This document shows, in pieces, positions 7,555-15,508 of a stretch of DNA of 27,732 nt (position 1 is its first letter; every line of letters starts with the position of its first letter). The DNA comes from a virus. Both the position numbers and the translations under genes were made by a program. The notes beneath the pieces were generated by a model that ran no database searches, was not told the DNA's origin, and worked only from the letters and a program-made list of their open reading frames with translations. Location: positions 1 to 27,732 of the IMG/VR virus record IMGVR_UViG_3300045135_002898; one strand, written 5' to 3'.

Positions 7555-9106
7555 CAAAACCATTCATTTCAATACCCACAATGATCTGGGTCAGTGCTTC
7601 GCTGAAGCGATTGATATTTCTCGGCGTAGCGGCGGTGGGTTTGAAAAGATTGCTGGCGAGCTGCACCCCGTGCTGCAACGCTTCATGTCTGATCTTCGGC
7701 CTGATCCCAGATACCAGTATGTCTTGATGACTCCAATGGGGGCATATGAGTACTGGGGGATGAATGTCAACGGAGACGTCTTCCCGGAAGTCTCTCTGGG
7801 ATTTGATCCGGACTGTGATGATCCTGTCCAGGTTGCCAAAGAGCTCGAAGCTCGTTTTTTGGCGCCGTTCGGAAAGTCTCTGCCCACGATGCCGGATCGT
7901 CTGTTTGGTCACAAGACCTTCATGGATGCCCTTCGGTATCGACATCACGTGAACAAGAATCCTGAGATCGCTTACGGAGACATCGTCTGCGTGGTGTTCA
8001 ACAAGGCCATGAAGCGCGTCGAGCTCATCTCCAGACACGATCGGGAAAAAGCAAAACGCGTCGGCGCAGATGACATCATCAGAGATCTCGATGAAGGAAA
8101 GCCAAGACAAATCTCAATGGGCTGCAAAGTCCCATTTGATGTTTGTACGATCTGCGGACACATCTCTCGCACTTCAATGGATTACTGCAGCCACCTCAAG
8201 ACTGGCATGGGGACTGTCCGCGAAGATGGAAAGATCATTGGTGCCGTAAACTTCTTCCCACGCTTCTTTGATCTTTCTGATGTTTTCATTCCAGCCGCCA
8301 AAGAGTCTGGTGTGATCATGAAGGTGGCATCTGCCCGCGGAATCAATGCACACTCCAGCAAAACAGCTGGCATCAAGACATCTACGATTACCAAACGATT
8401 CTTGCCCAATGCGGTCTCCGAAGAACTGATTCGACGCATGAGCCAGAGAGAGATGCCTCTGCCCACATCGCTAATGAATAGGTTCAAAATTGGTCCGCTG
8501 TTGTCCACGATGGCTTTGAATGGCATTGTTGCTCGGCCGCGTGAGTTTCAATACGGAATGCTCCGAGCAATGGGCAAGCCGCAGATGGCCTCTCGGCTGC
8601 ATGCTGCTAGACAGGTGTTTGCGCCGTCTAGTGCGCCTGTGACCAAGAGAATCGTTATCATCTCAAGTGGTGACTTCTCACCGCGAATAGCCCGAGCACT
8701 TTCTTCGATAATCCCGCATCGGTCGGGATTTCACCCACATCTCCCAGATAGAATCCTCAGAATGAGAATGGCTCCACCACCAATCATTGAGAAAGTTTCT
8801 CATGTACACGGTGATGACCTATTGGATAAAATAGCCTCGCTGTACTCACAGTATCGGGATTCGGTTAAGTCCTTACCCAATGAGCTTTCAGTCGCAGTAG
8901 AACAGCACCCACAGATCTACAGAGAAAACTTCTTCGGCAATACCCTCTCAAACTCCATGTCTAAGCTGGCGCAAAAACAACAAGATGGAGTAATCTCTAG
9001 CTCGCTCTATATGTGGAACGTATATAGAGATGACGTTAGGGCTTTGCCTGTGCCCTGGGAGACCTCCTCATACTCACTGTCTTCGTCCTTAATTGGACCC
9101 GCTTAG
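7547..9106 (+). CDS. Prohead maturation protease (S78/HK97-like) with zinc knuckle and long C-terminal extension
   Basis: The 519-residue protein has GGAG five bases before its ATG. Residues 60-260 resemble prohead proteases of large phages: NGDVFP (75-80), a His-rich segment HHVNK (133-137) and ISMGC (189-193), whose Ser190 matches the S-[I/M]-G nucleophile motif of the S78 family. Immediately after comes a putative zinc knuckle (C200, C203, C214, H216). A C-terminal extension of about 250 residues is unrecognised. The K-x-A motif appears at FEKIAG (32-37), MKVAS (258-262), SKTAG, LDKIAS and SKLAQ, so self-processing is plausible. The family assignment is from motif memory; the catalytic residues are candidates. 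Confidence 0.8.
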   Translation: MHSKTIHFNTHNDLGQCFAEAIDISRRSGGGFEKIAGELHPVLQRFMSDLRPDPRYQYVLMTPMGAYEYWGMNVNGDVFPEVSLGFDPDCDDPVQVAKELEARFLAPFGKSLPTMPDRLFGHKTFMDALRYRHHVNKNPEIAYGDIVCVVFNKAMKRVELISRHDREKAKRVGADDIIRDLDEGKPRQISMGCKVPFDVCTICGHISRTSMDYCSHLKTGMGTVREDGKIIGAVNFFPRFFDLSDVFIPAAKESGVIMKVASARGINAHSSKTAGIKTSTITKRFLPNAVSEELIRRMSQREMPLPTSLMNRFKIGPLLSTMALNGIVARPREFQYGMLRAMGKPQMASRLHAARQVFAPSSAPVTKRIVIISSGDFSPRIARALSSIIPHRSGFHPHLPDRILRMRMAPPPIIEKVSHVHGDDLLDKIASLYSQYRDSVKSLPNELSVAVEQHPQIYRENFFGNTLSNSMSKLAQKQQDGVISSSLYMWNVYRDDVRALPVPWETSSYSLSSSLIGPA

Positions 9107-9119
9107 CGAGAGGAACACC

Positions 9120-9548
9120 ATGAACATGAACCAGCTTTTGGATTCGATTTACGCAAATGAGTCTGACGATGTCGGCTTGGAAAAAGCCGCTGAGCAGGCT
9201 TTCGTTGGCGCATTCGATACCAATGAAACCAACCCCCTCGACTCCATGTCTCTGGAGGAGCTGATGAAGCTCGCCAGCGACCTGACCACAGAAGATTCCG
9301 TTGAGGAAGCTCCAGTGGAAGAAGAAGTCGTGGAAGAAGAAGTTCTCGAAGAGAATGTTGATCAGGACGAGCTCAACAAGACCGCCGCTGCCATGCTCGG
9401 TGGTAAGATGATGGCTCACTCCCTGATCCACGAGTTCAGCTTGATCAAAGAAGCTGTCGCAAACGGCATCTGCCGCGTGTGTAAGCAGGTCGAGATGGAC
9501 GTCGAAGGCTCTTCTGTCTGCAGCGCATGCTTGTCTGAGGAGGGATGA
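9120..9548 (+). CDS. Acidic head-module protein with C-terminal zinc ribbon
   Basis: The start at 9120 (AGAGGA six bases upstream) is preferred over 9093, which lies inside the protease gene. The 142-residue protein begins MNMNQLLDSIY and has GLEKAA at 20-24, then a strongly acidic Glu/Val stretch (57-85), and a segment GGKMMAH (94-100) that resembles parts of the 13409 and 14139 genes. It ends with a four-cysteine zinc ribbon (C118, C121, C134, C137). It follows the protease, so a scaffold or internal head role is plausible but unproven. Confidence 0.75.
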   Translation: MNMNQLLDSIYANESDDVGLEKAAEQAFVGAFDTNETNPLDSMSLEELMKLASDLTTEDSVEEAPVEEEVVEEEVLEENVDQDELNKTAAAMLGGKMMAHSLIHEFSLIKEAVANGICRVCKQVEMDVEGSSVCSACLSEEG

Positions 9549-10267
9549 TGTCCACACTGAATGATCTGATCATTTCTGCCATCAATGGTGCAGAAGTTGA
9601 TGAGCGGGAATCCCTCGCTGATCTGACTCCTGTCATTGAAAAGACCGCATCTGCTCGTCAGGTTGATGGAGACAACATCGAAAAGATTGCTGCCGCCCTC
9701 GAGTGGTATGCAACCACCGGTGTTGAGGCTTTCGTCGAGCTCGACAAGAAGGCATCTGCACCCAACCTGTCTGAAATCCAGCGTCGCATTGAGGACGGCA
9801 GCTCCTTGACGCAGGCTGTGGCACAGACTCACCCCACGCTCCCTGCCGCCTCCCGTGCAGAGATCGTTTCGACCCTCTCCGAGAAGGTCGCAATGTCCTC
9901 TTACAAGAAGGTGCAGCCTTCCAGCGAAAAGGCACAAGCCTCCAGCGAAAGTGACGAGAGCATCATGAAGGGCGAGCAGCCCGATCCCCGTGATCCTGAT
10001 GCCACTCACCACCCTGCATTGGCTTCCAACGAAGCTGCCATGAACTACACCAAGGCAGAAAAGTCGAAGCACACCAGTGGTTCTCTCCAGAGAATCCTGA
10101 ATGCAAAGCCCTTCGCTGACTCTGGGCTGAAGCAGACCTTCAAGGCTGCTCAGAAGCCTGGTCTGGATCCGAACATCCATGCAAAGACTGCTTCGGATAA
10201 GCAACAGGTTCTTGACCAGATCAAGGCCGCAATTGCCAAGAAATTGGCACAGCAGATCCAGGAGTAA
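9548..10267 (+). CDS. Lys/Ala-rich scaffold-like head protein
   Basis: Either of two tandem ATGs (9545, 9548) could start it; 9548 is preferred because AGGAGG then has a usable spacing and the start overlaps the previous stop by one base. The 239-residue product is highly charged and helical with a Ser/Pro-rich, probably disordered middle. It holds an unusual density of K-x-A motifs: EKTAS, EKIAA, DKKAS, EKVAM, AKTAS. The position between protease and capsid, the composition and the many repeats fit a processed scaffold or core protein; the role is inferred. Confidence 0.7.
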   Translation: MSTLNDLIISAINGAEVDERESLADLTPVIEKTASARQVDGDNIEKIAAALEWYATTGVEAFVELDKKASAPNLSEIQRRIEDGSSLTQAVAQTHPTLPAASRAEIVSTLSEKVAMSSYKKVQPSSEKAQASSESDESIMKGEQPDPRDPDATHHPALASNEAAMNYTKAEKSKHTSGSLQRILNAKPFADSGLKQTFKAAQKPGLDPNIHAKTASDKQQVLDQIKAAIAKKLAQQIQE

Positions 10268-10270
10268 ACA

Positions 10271-10630
10271 ATGCATAAGACAGCTTCAGCAGAGGTAAAC
10301 GACACGCTTATCAAGGCGGCGTCTGCCCTCAGAGAACAGCAAGCAGAACTTGAGTACCTGCGCAATGAACTTGCGCGTAGAGACAGAGAACAGCAAGCAG
10401 AAAAGATCGCCAGTCAGGCTGTTGATCGTGGGATCATGGAGGCTGACGAAGCGAGCGAGTACGCCCAAAGCCTTGCCGAGGGCAACGAGAACTTGGACAT
10501 GGTTGAAAACTTCATCAGCCGGACCGTGGCAGGCGTGCCTCTCGGTTCGTCTCTGCAGAAAACTGCATCCGTGTCAGGCGCATCCGGCGATGATGTTCTG
10601 ACCAACTTCCTCATCACAAGCGATTTTTAG
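10271..10630 (+). CDS. Small coiled-coil scaffold-like protein
   Basis: A 119-residue protein starting MHKTASAEV. Residues 12-48 form a strongly predicted coiled coil (REQQAELEYLRNELARRDRE). Further K-x-A motifs follow: IKAAS, EKIAS and QKTAS. It starts four bases after the previous stop, with GGAG upstream. It lies directly before the decoration-like and capsid genes, a normal place for a scaffold. No sequence family is recognised. Confidence 0.7.
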   Translation: MHKTASAEVNDTLIKAASALREQQAELEYLRNELARRDREQQAEKIASQAVDRGIMEADEASEYAQSLAEGNENLDMVENFISRTVAGVPLGSSLQKTASVSGASGDDVLTNFLITSDF

Positions 10631-10641
10631 GAGATACTAAA

Positions 10642-11079
10642 ATGGCGCTTACACTCTTGAGCCCTCTGAACAACATTTATCGTCGGGACGTGTCGATCAA
10701 CACCGGTACTTTGAGCGTTGATCCCACAAATGCCAACTGTGTCATCGCAGGCCAGTGGGTCACCCTCGACACCAACGGCTTGGCAACCGACCCTACATCC
10801 GCCACCGCCCTGTCCTATCAGGTCTTCTCGGAAAAAGGCGACTACTCTGCGCAGGCTCTGGGCAAGGTCACCATCCTCAACAGCTTCGACTACATTGCGG
10901 AGACCGACCACATCGTTGCCACTTCGATTGTGGCAGGTTCCCAGCTGATGGTGGACGGTGATGGTAAACTCTTGCTTGCCACCACTGGTTCAAACAACTT
11001 CGTAGTCGCAATTGCGCTCGCTGCTCCTTCCAACGGAGTGTTGAAGTACCAGCGCATTTCCCCCTTCCTCCTCGCCTGA
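10642..11079 (+). CDS. Putative capsid decoration/stabilisation protein
   Basis: A 145-residue, low-charge, probably all-beta protein (LLSPLNNIYRRDVSINTGTL; SFDYIAETDHIVATSI). It stands immediately before the major capsid gene and shares with it a nearly identical translation-start region, TTTAGGAGAT then ACTAAA before the ATG, as expected for two highly expressed virion proteins. Small beta proteins in this slot are usually head decoration proteins, but no signature identifies it, so the role rests on position and composition. Confidence 0.6.
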   Translation: MALTLLSPLNNIYRRDVSINTGTLSVDPTNANCVIAGQWVTLDTNGLATDPTSATALSYQVFSEKGDYSAQALGKVTILNSFDYIAETDHIVATSIVAGSQLMVDGDGKLLLATTGSNNFVVAIALAAPSNGVLKYQRISPFLLA

Positions 11080-11104
11080 TAAACCCCTTTAGGAGATTAC
11101 TAAA

Positions 11105-12196
11105 ATGGCTGATACCAGTACATTGAACCAGATCTTCTCTGCTCATCTGGACTCTCCAGAGGGCAAGGAAAAGCTTGCACAGGTCGCTCAGGCTTATGTC
11201 CGCGACAAGCTGCGCGAGAACTCTTTCGCTCGCAAGATTCTGCCCCCCTCTGTCGTGACCAAGGCTGACCTGCAGGTCTCCGTCAACCACGACACGATGG
11301 TCTTTATTGACGAGATCGAGCCCAACAGCAAGGCCGTTTCGATGACCTTCCGTGGCCAGCCCAGCGCTCGCTACATCCAAGGTCAGCGTTACGAGATCGC
11401 CATGCACACCATCTCCTCCGAGCGGTTTGAGAAGACCGAGCAGGAGCTGCTGGCCTACCGCATGCCGATCACCAAGATCATCGAAGACAATGCAGTCAAG
11501 GATATTCAGGAGATTGAGGACCATCGGTTCATCACTCACTGCCGCGCTGCTGTTGCTCAGACTGGTCTGAAGACCACTGGTGAGCAGGCTACCGATGACA
11601 TCGCTGCCAACGGCTCCGGCACCAACTTCGAAGGTGTCCTCCAGCGCAACGACTTGGTCAACCTCTTCAAGCTGCTCGATGGTACCCGCCGTCGCTGCGC
11701 CAAGGTTCTGATGAACGAGGTGAACTGGGACGACTGCCTGACTTGGACCATCGAAGACTTCGGTGACACTGTCCAGGGCAAGGTTGCTGTTGATGGCTAC
11801 ACCTACGACAAGATCATGGGCCGCATGATCGTCCGTACCGTGAAGACCGACATCCTCAAGCAGGGTGACGTCTACGCCTTCACCGCTCCTGAGTTCCTCG
11901 GCAAGTTCCTCGTCCTGAACAACACCAAGTTCTACATCGACAAGGTGGCGAACCTGATCATGTTCCAGGCTTATGAGGACATCGGCATCGGTCTCGGTAA
12001 CATCGCTTCTATCGCCAAGCTGGTTCTCTACAACCGCTCTGCTGATAAGTCCGTTGTTGCTGAGGAAAGTGTTGGTGGCGCTGAGTTGATCGATCAGTCC
12101 GCTGGCAACACCGGTACTGCTCTGTCGTCGAACACCACTGGCATCTTCAACGAAGCCAGCAGCGGCAACACCTACCCCCAAGTCGACCAGTTCTGA
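11105..12196 (+). CDS. Major capsid protein, HK97-fold type
   Basis: The 363-residue protein forms the shell lattice. It starts with a helical arm (residues 1-40, EGKEKLAQVAQAYVRDKLRE), followed by a beta-hairpin/E-loop-like region rich in charged residues (VFIDEIEPNSKAVSMTFRG). The C-terminal half has segments typical of HK97-fold capsids (KVLMNEVNWDD, VYAFTAPEFLGKFLVLN). Length, place after protease, scaffold and decoration-like genes, very strong ribosome site and strongly biased codon use (C-ending codons) all agree. No K-x-A tag lies at the N-terminus itself. Confidence 0.85.
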   Translation: MADTSTLNQIFSAHLDSPEGKEKLAQVAQAYVRDKLRENSFARKILPPSVVTKADLQVSVNHDTMVFIDEIEPNSKAVSMTFRGQPSARYIQGQRYEIAMHTISSERFEKTEQELLAYRMPITKIIEDNAVKDIQEIEDHRFITHCRAAVAQTGLKTTGEQATDDIAANGSGTNFEGVLQRNDLVNLFKLLDGTRRRCAKVLMNEVNWDDCLTWTIEDFGDTVQGKVAVDGYTYDKIMGRMIVRTVKTDILKQGDVYAFTAPEFLGKFLVLNNTKFYIDKVANLIMFQAYEDIGIGLGNIASIAKLVLYNRSADKSVVAEESVGGAELIDQSAGNTGTALSSNTTGIFNEASSGNTYPQVDQF

Positions 12197-12207
12197 TCGA
12201 GTGAGAC

Positions 12208-12702
12208 ATGGCCAAGTATCTAATCAAAAATACAGACGAATATCGGTTGATTTGGGCAGGCCGCTTGCGGTTCCGTCCCGGTCAGCAGATGTGGGTCAAA
12301 GACGTGGATCTTGGCCTTGTCCAAAAACACATCGACGCTGGCACATTTTCCGTGCTGCAGGCGTTGGGGGTTGAAGAAACTGCACCCTCGCCTGCTCTTC
12401 CTTCAGCTCTTTCCTCTGGGCCGGAACCTGCACCTGAACCTGAACCCGTGCTCGAACCAGAGCCGGAGCCAGAACCAGAGCCGGAACCGGAAGCACTCCC
12501 TGAGCCGGAGGTTGTCTCGGAAGCACACACCGAGGCAGCCTCTGAGGAAGAACAGGTGGGGGCGTCTTACACCGAAAGTGAACTCAAGGCGATGGTCTTG
12601 GCCGAGCTTCGGCCGTTGGCTGACAGTCTTGGAATCTCACACTCCGGCGTGAGAAAAGCAGACTTGATTGCACTCATTCTCTCCGCGACAGCTGGTGAAT
12701 AG
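12208..12702 (+). CDS. Pro-Glu-repeat protein with C-terminal HeH/SAP-like domain
   Basis: A 164-residue protein in three parts: residues 1-55, a small globular domain (IWAGRLRFRPGQQMWV); residues 70-102, an extended Pro-Glu repeat; residues 120-160, a helix-extended-helix or Rho-N-like fold (ELKAMVLAELRPLADSLGI followed by RKADLIALIL). Such C-terminal domains bind nucleic acid or protein in other phage and bacterial proteins. The rigid Pro-Glu linker resembles a spacer between two anchored domains. It follows the capsid gene by 11 bases. A head-surface or head-completion role is inferred only from context. Confidence 0.75.
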   Translation: MAKYLIKNTDEYRLIWAGRLRFRPGQQMWVKDVDLGLVQKHIDAGTFSVLQALGVEETAPSPALPSALSSGPEPAPEPEPVLEPEPEPEPEPEPEALPEPEVVSEAHTEAASEEEQVGASYTESELKAMVLAELRPLADSLGISHSGVRKADLIALILSATAGE

Positions 12703-12703
12703 A

Positions 12704-12889
12704 ATGCCACTCAAGAGTAAGAAAGCCACCACTTATTGTGTTTGCGGACACTTGCTCATGCCTGGCGAGAGCGTAAACGTCTCTGAGGAAAAACTTGGGG
12801 ATTGGGAACGCAAACTTCAGGCGTCTGGTAAACTGCGGATTTTTAAAACTTCCCGCCCTGGCATTGTCCAGGTACTTCATGTGGTCTAA
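12704..12889 (+). CDS. Small hypothetical head-module protein (61 aa)
   Basis: The start at 12704 (MPLKSKK), just after the previous stop codon, is chosen rather than 12668, which lies inside the upstream gene; the ribosome site is weak, so coupling to the previous gene is likely. It contains CVCG near the N-terminus, without a second Cys pair. Nothing else is recognised. The stop codon abuts the next ATG (TAAATG). Confidence 0.6.
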   Translation: MPLKSKKATTYCVCGHLLMPGESVNVSEEKLGDWERKLQASGKLRIFKTSRPGIVQVLHVV

Positions 12890-13378
12890 ATGGGCATCTC
12901 TGTAGCTAGCACCAATCCCGCCGTTCTGGATTTGGAAAACTTCAAATCTGAGGTGCGAGGCTACATGAGAGATGTTCCAGAGCTGAATCGACTCATCGTA
13001 GGAGAGGAAAGCTCAGACCGGATGATTCAGTACTGCGTGTTTCTCGCGTTGGATGATTGGAATACCACCCCGCCTTTGGCGTCAAATACGGTATCCGACT
13101 TTCCATCGCGAGTTATTTTGCTTCAACTGACTGTCATCCATCTTTTGACCTCAGTGGCGATATTGAAATCAAGAAACAGATTCGTATACAATGATGGCGG
13201 ATTCACAGTACAGACAGAAGAACAAGATGGGGCGTACCTTCAAATGGCTGCCCTGCTACGCTCACAAGTAGACCCAAAGATCATGAGACTCAAAGTCGCC
13301 CTAAACATCGCTGGCGGTTATGGCGCAGGCCTTCCGTCAGAGTACAGCTGGATAAATAGCTGGTACGGAATGTCTTAA
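12890..13378 (+). CDS. Putative head-completion / connector protein
   Basis: A 162-residue protein starting immediately after the previous stop. It is mostly helical with an inner hydrophobic helix (RVILLQLTVIHLLTSVAIL), a loop NDGGFTV, and an end rich in aromatic residues (YSWINSWYGMS). Helical proteins of this length downstream of the capsid gene are commonly head-tail adaptors that bind the portal ring. No family motif allows certainty; the role is inferred from order and fold-like features. Confidence 0.55.
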   Translation: MGISVASTNPAVLDLENFKSEVRGYMRDVPELNRLIVGEESSDRMIQYCVFLALDDWNTTPPLASNTVSDFPSRVILLQLTVIHLLTSVAILKSRNRFVYNDGGFTVQTEEQDGAYLQMAALLRSQVDPKIMRLKVALNIAGGYGAGLPSEYSWINSWYGMS

Positions 13379-13408
13379 TCCGATACCAAAACTTTCATGG
13401 AGAATCAA

Positions 13409-14122
13409 ATGAACCCCACACTTGCAGCCCTTTATGGCACTGGTATGGACAAGGTCGCTTCCGAAGAGGAAGGCGAGTTCGATCTGTCCGAGCTTTCTGA
13501 CGAAGAACTCATGATGCTGCTCGACGTTGGCGAAGCCGATCACGTCGAAGCCGACGAAGAGGACACCCTCAGCAAGATGGCTTCCCAAGGCGATCTCGAG
13601 TACTGGGATATGGCTGGCCGCATCATGGCTCATGCCTACACCGACGAGATGGACAAGGTTGCTGGTACTGAGGAAATTGAGCCTCTGTACTTTGACCTGA
13701 ACGAGCTCGACGCTGACGACCTGTACACGTTGGCAATGGAGAAGGAAGCCGGCATGCGTAGCATGATGAGCGGAATGAGCGGGATGGCCAACAAGGCTGG
13801 TGCTCGCATGCGTAGCATGATGCCCCGACGTCGCGCCCCCGCTGCTCCAGCCGCTGCCCCAGCTGCTCCTTCTGCTGCTCCCGCCGCAAGCGAAGCGATG
13901 GAAGAACTGACTGAGGCCGCCACCAAGGCAGCCAAGGGCGGCTCCCTCAAGGCTACTGGCGTCAAGTTCAAGGCCATGACTTCTCGCATTCCTCGCTTCG
14001 GTCCTCGCATTGAAGCCATGAGCGACGTGAATGCTGGAAAGGTTGCTGTCGGTCTTGCTGGCGGAACCGGTCTCGCCACGGTGGGTACTGGCGCTTACGC
14101 TATGCGTCGTCGGCGCAGCTGA
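13409..14122 (+). CDS. Acidic K-x-A-tagged head protein with Ala/Pro linker and hydrophobic C-terminus
   Basis: The start at 13409 is chosen because GGAG lies six bases upstream; the ATG at 13397 has no site. The 237-residue protein begins MNPTLAALYGTGMDKVAS, almost the same opening as the 14139 gene. It continues with an acidic region, SKMAS, AGRIMAHAYTDEMDKVAG (69-86), Met-rich and Ala/Pro-rich linkers, and a hydrophobic Gly-rich segment (209-230) before a terminal RRRRS. The abrupt change from acidic to basic along the chain and the repeated tag suggest processing during head maturation, which is inference. Confidence 0.75.
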   Translation: MNPTLAALYGTGMDKVASEEEGEFDLSELSDEELMMLLDVGEADHVEADEEDTLSKMASQGDLEYWDMAGRIMAHAYTDEMDKVAGTEEIEPLYFDLNELDADDLYTLAMEKEAGMRSMMSGMSGMANKAGARMRSMMPRRRAPAAPAAAPAAPSAAPAASEAMEELTEAATKAAKGGSLKATGVKFKAMTSRIPRFGPRIEAMSDVNAGKVAVGLAGGTGLATVGTGAYAMRRRRS

Positions 14123-14138
14123 TCAACAGGAGGTTGTC

Positions 14139-14498
14139 ATGGATGAACTGCTTGCAGGAGTCTACGGAACTGGTGGTTTCGAAAAGACTGCGTCTGAAGG
14201 CGGTCCGACCACTTTGCTTGAAATTGCACAGCTCTTTGCTTCTGAAGCAGTAGAGGATGGCGATCTCGAAAAAGTGGCCAGTGCCCGGGATGAAATCTTG
14301 GAGCACCTGCTGTCTTTCGATCAAGCTGGTCGAGCAATCGCTCAGCACGAGTTCACCAAGATGGAGAAGATGGCCTTTGCTGGCGATACTTCTGCCATTG
14401 AGGCGTTCTTTGCTGATGTCGAAGCTGATGTCGAAGAGCCGCAGCACGACGACGTCCAAAGTGCTGTCCTTGCTGAGATTGAAAGACGTCTCGGCTGA
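14139..14498 (+). CDS. Small acidic K-x-A-tagged protein, paralogue of the preceding gene
   Basis: CAGGAGGT five bases before the ATG at 14139 fixes the start. The 119-residue protein begins MDELLAGVYGTGGFEKTAS, matching the opening of the 13409 product, and contains DLEKVAS (43-48) and AGRAIAQHEF (63-72), matching AGRIMAHAY there. It is acidic and helical with no zinc site. It ends the head operon: a strong terminator follows after 26 bases. Function is unknown; a shared ancestry with the 13409 and probably the 9120 genes is visible. Confidence 0.75.
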   Translation: MDELLAGVYGTGGFEKTASEGGPTTLLEIAQLFASEAVEDGDLEKVASARDEILEHLLSFDQAGRAIAQHEFTKMEKMAFAGDTSAIEAFFADVEADVEEPQHDDVQSAVLAEIERRLG

Positions 14499-14524
14499 TT
14501 GACGCACGTTTCGGGTATGTTGCT

Positions 14525-14557
14525 GGGGCAGGGACGGTTTGATCCCTGCCCCTTTTT
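14525..14557 (+). terminator. Rho-independent terminator ending the head operon
   Basis: A perfect 10-bp stem GGGGCAGGGA/TCCCTGCCCC with an 8-base loop is followed by five T. It lies between the 14139 gene and the connector gene at 14576. Only 19 bases separate it from that start, leaving no room for an obvious promoter, so partial read-through into the tail genes is likely. Confidence 0.9.
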
Positions 14558-14575
14558 CGTAACTGGAGAGCCAAG

Positions 14576-15508
14576 GTGATTGTCGCAAAGAACATCCGCT
14601 TGTTTACTCTGAACCGAGACTCCATCACGGTCTCTTGGGACATTGATAATACGACTGAAGATCTTGCTGACTACACAATCTATGTATTGCGCTCCCAGTT
14701 TGATGCGGGTCCCTACGAGGTTGTATCTCCGGGAATTGCTGCATCATCCTCGGATACTTTTGTAGATACCGGGGTAAACCTACTTTCTAAATATAGACTT
14801 TATCATTACCGCGTACGGGTTTCTTTTGTCTCCGGTAGTAAGGTCACATCTACAGATTATGGAAATGCCCCAATAGAGAAGGTGCTTGCTGGTGAGAATC
14901 CGGGATCAGTCATTCTCGAAGCACTCCCAGACTTAGAAGCACTCGAGGCAATTAGAAGATTCGACCTGGTCGCAAAAGAATACATCGGTCGCAAAGTACT
15001 TGCTCTCTCAAGAAAGACGACAGGAACCAGATGTACTGTCTGCTGGGATGCCTTGAAAAGAAGAAAGACAAGATCGGATTGTCGAAACTGTTTTAATACA
15101 GGTGTGGTCGGTGGGTACTTTGCCCCACAACAGACCTATGCGGTGAAGCCGCCAACCAATGTCGCCTCCCAGCTGTCCGGCATCTTCGAGCTGGAAGTGC
15201 ATGACTGCATCATGTGGATCTCTTCTATGCCCCGACTCAAGCCCAGAGACTTGATTGTCGATGCAGAAAACAAGCGCTGGCGGGTGGTTGCTGTCCGTCG
15301 GTCGGAAAAACTGTGGGCATTGACCAGGCAGACCATTCAGATGAGAGAGATCAGCAAAGACCAAGCTGAGTTCCACATTCCCTTGAGTTCTTGGGATGTA
15401 AATCGGCTATCCTCGTCACCACTTAGACAATTCATCCGCGCAAGTGATATTGATAGCTTCAGAAGAGCTGAGCAAGAGATCGGTCAGGTCTACGGGGACG
15501 GTACATGA
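14576..15508 (+). CDS. Putative neck/connector protein with fibronectin-like and zinc-knuckle domains
   Basis: A 310-residue protein with a GTG start and GGAG about eight bases upstream. Residues 1-95 look like a fibronectin type III beta-sandwich (SITVSWDIDN, YRLYHYRVRVSFV). Residues 153-172 are a four-cysteine zinc knuckle (C153, C156, C169, C172). The C-terminal half is beta-rich (DCIMWISS, RWRVVAVRRS). It lies between the head terminator and the tail terminator-like gene and overlaps the latter by four bases. A head-tail joining role fits the position; the domain calls are by eye. Confidence 0.65.
   Translation: MIVAKNIRLFTLNRDSITVSWDIDNTTEDLADYTIYVLRSQFDAGPYEVVSPGIAASSSDTFVDTGVNLLSKYRLYHYRVRVSFVSGSKVTSTDYGNAPIEKVLAGENPGSVILEALPDLEALEAIRRFDLVAKEYIGRKVLALSRKTTGTRCTVCWDALKRRKTRSDCRNCFNTGVVGGYFAPQQTYAVKPPTNVASQLSGIFELEVHDCIMWISSMPRLKPRDLIVDAENKRWRVVAVRRSEKLWALTRQTIQMREISKDQAEFHIPLSSWDVNRLSSSPLRQFIRASDIDSFRRAEQEIGQVYGDGT

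Noticed and set aside
10271-10279. CATAAGA on the plus strand, a possible forward copy of the shared promoter
   Set aside because: No GTGAAAA block lies upstream at the right distance; the bases simply encode the opening MHKTA of the small coiled-coil protein.
10877-12181. 434-residue minus-strand open frame opposite the major capsid gene
   Set aside because: It is a shadow of the strongly codon-biased capsid gene: its composition (Val/Leu/Asp/Gly-rich) is what reverse reading of C-ending codons gives, there is no ribosome site, and the plus-strand gene is certain.
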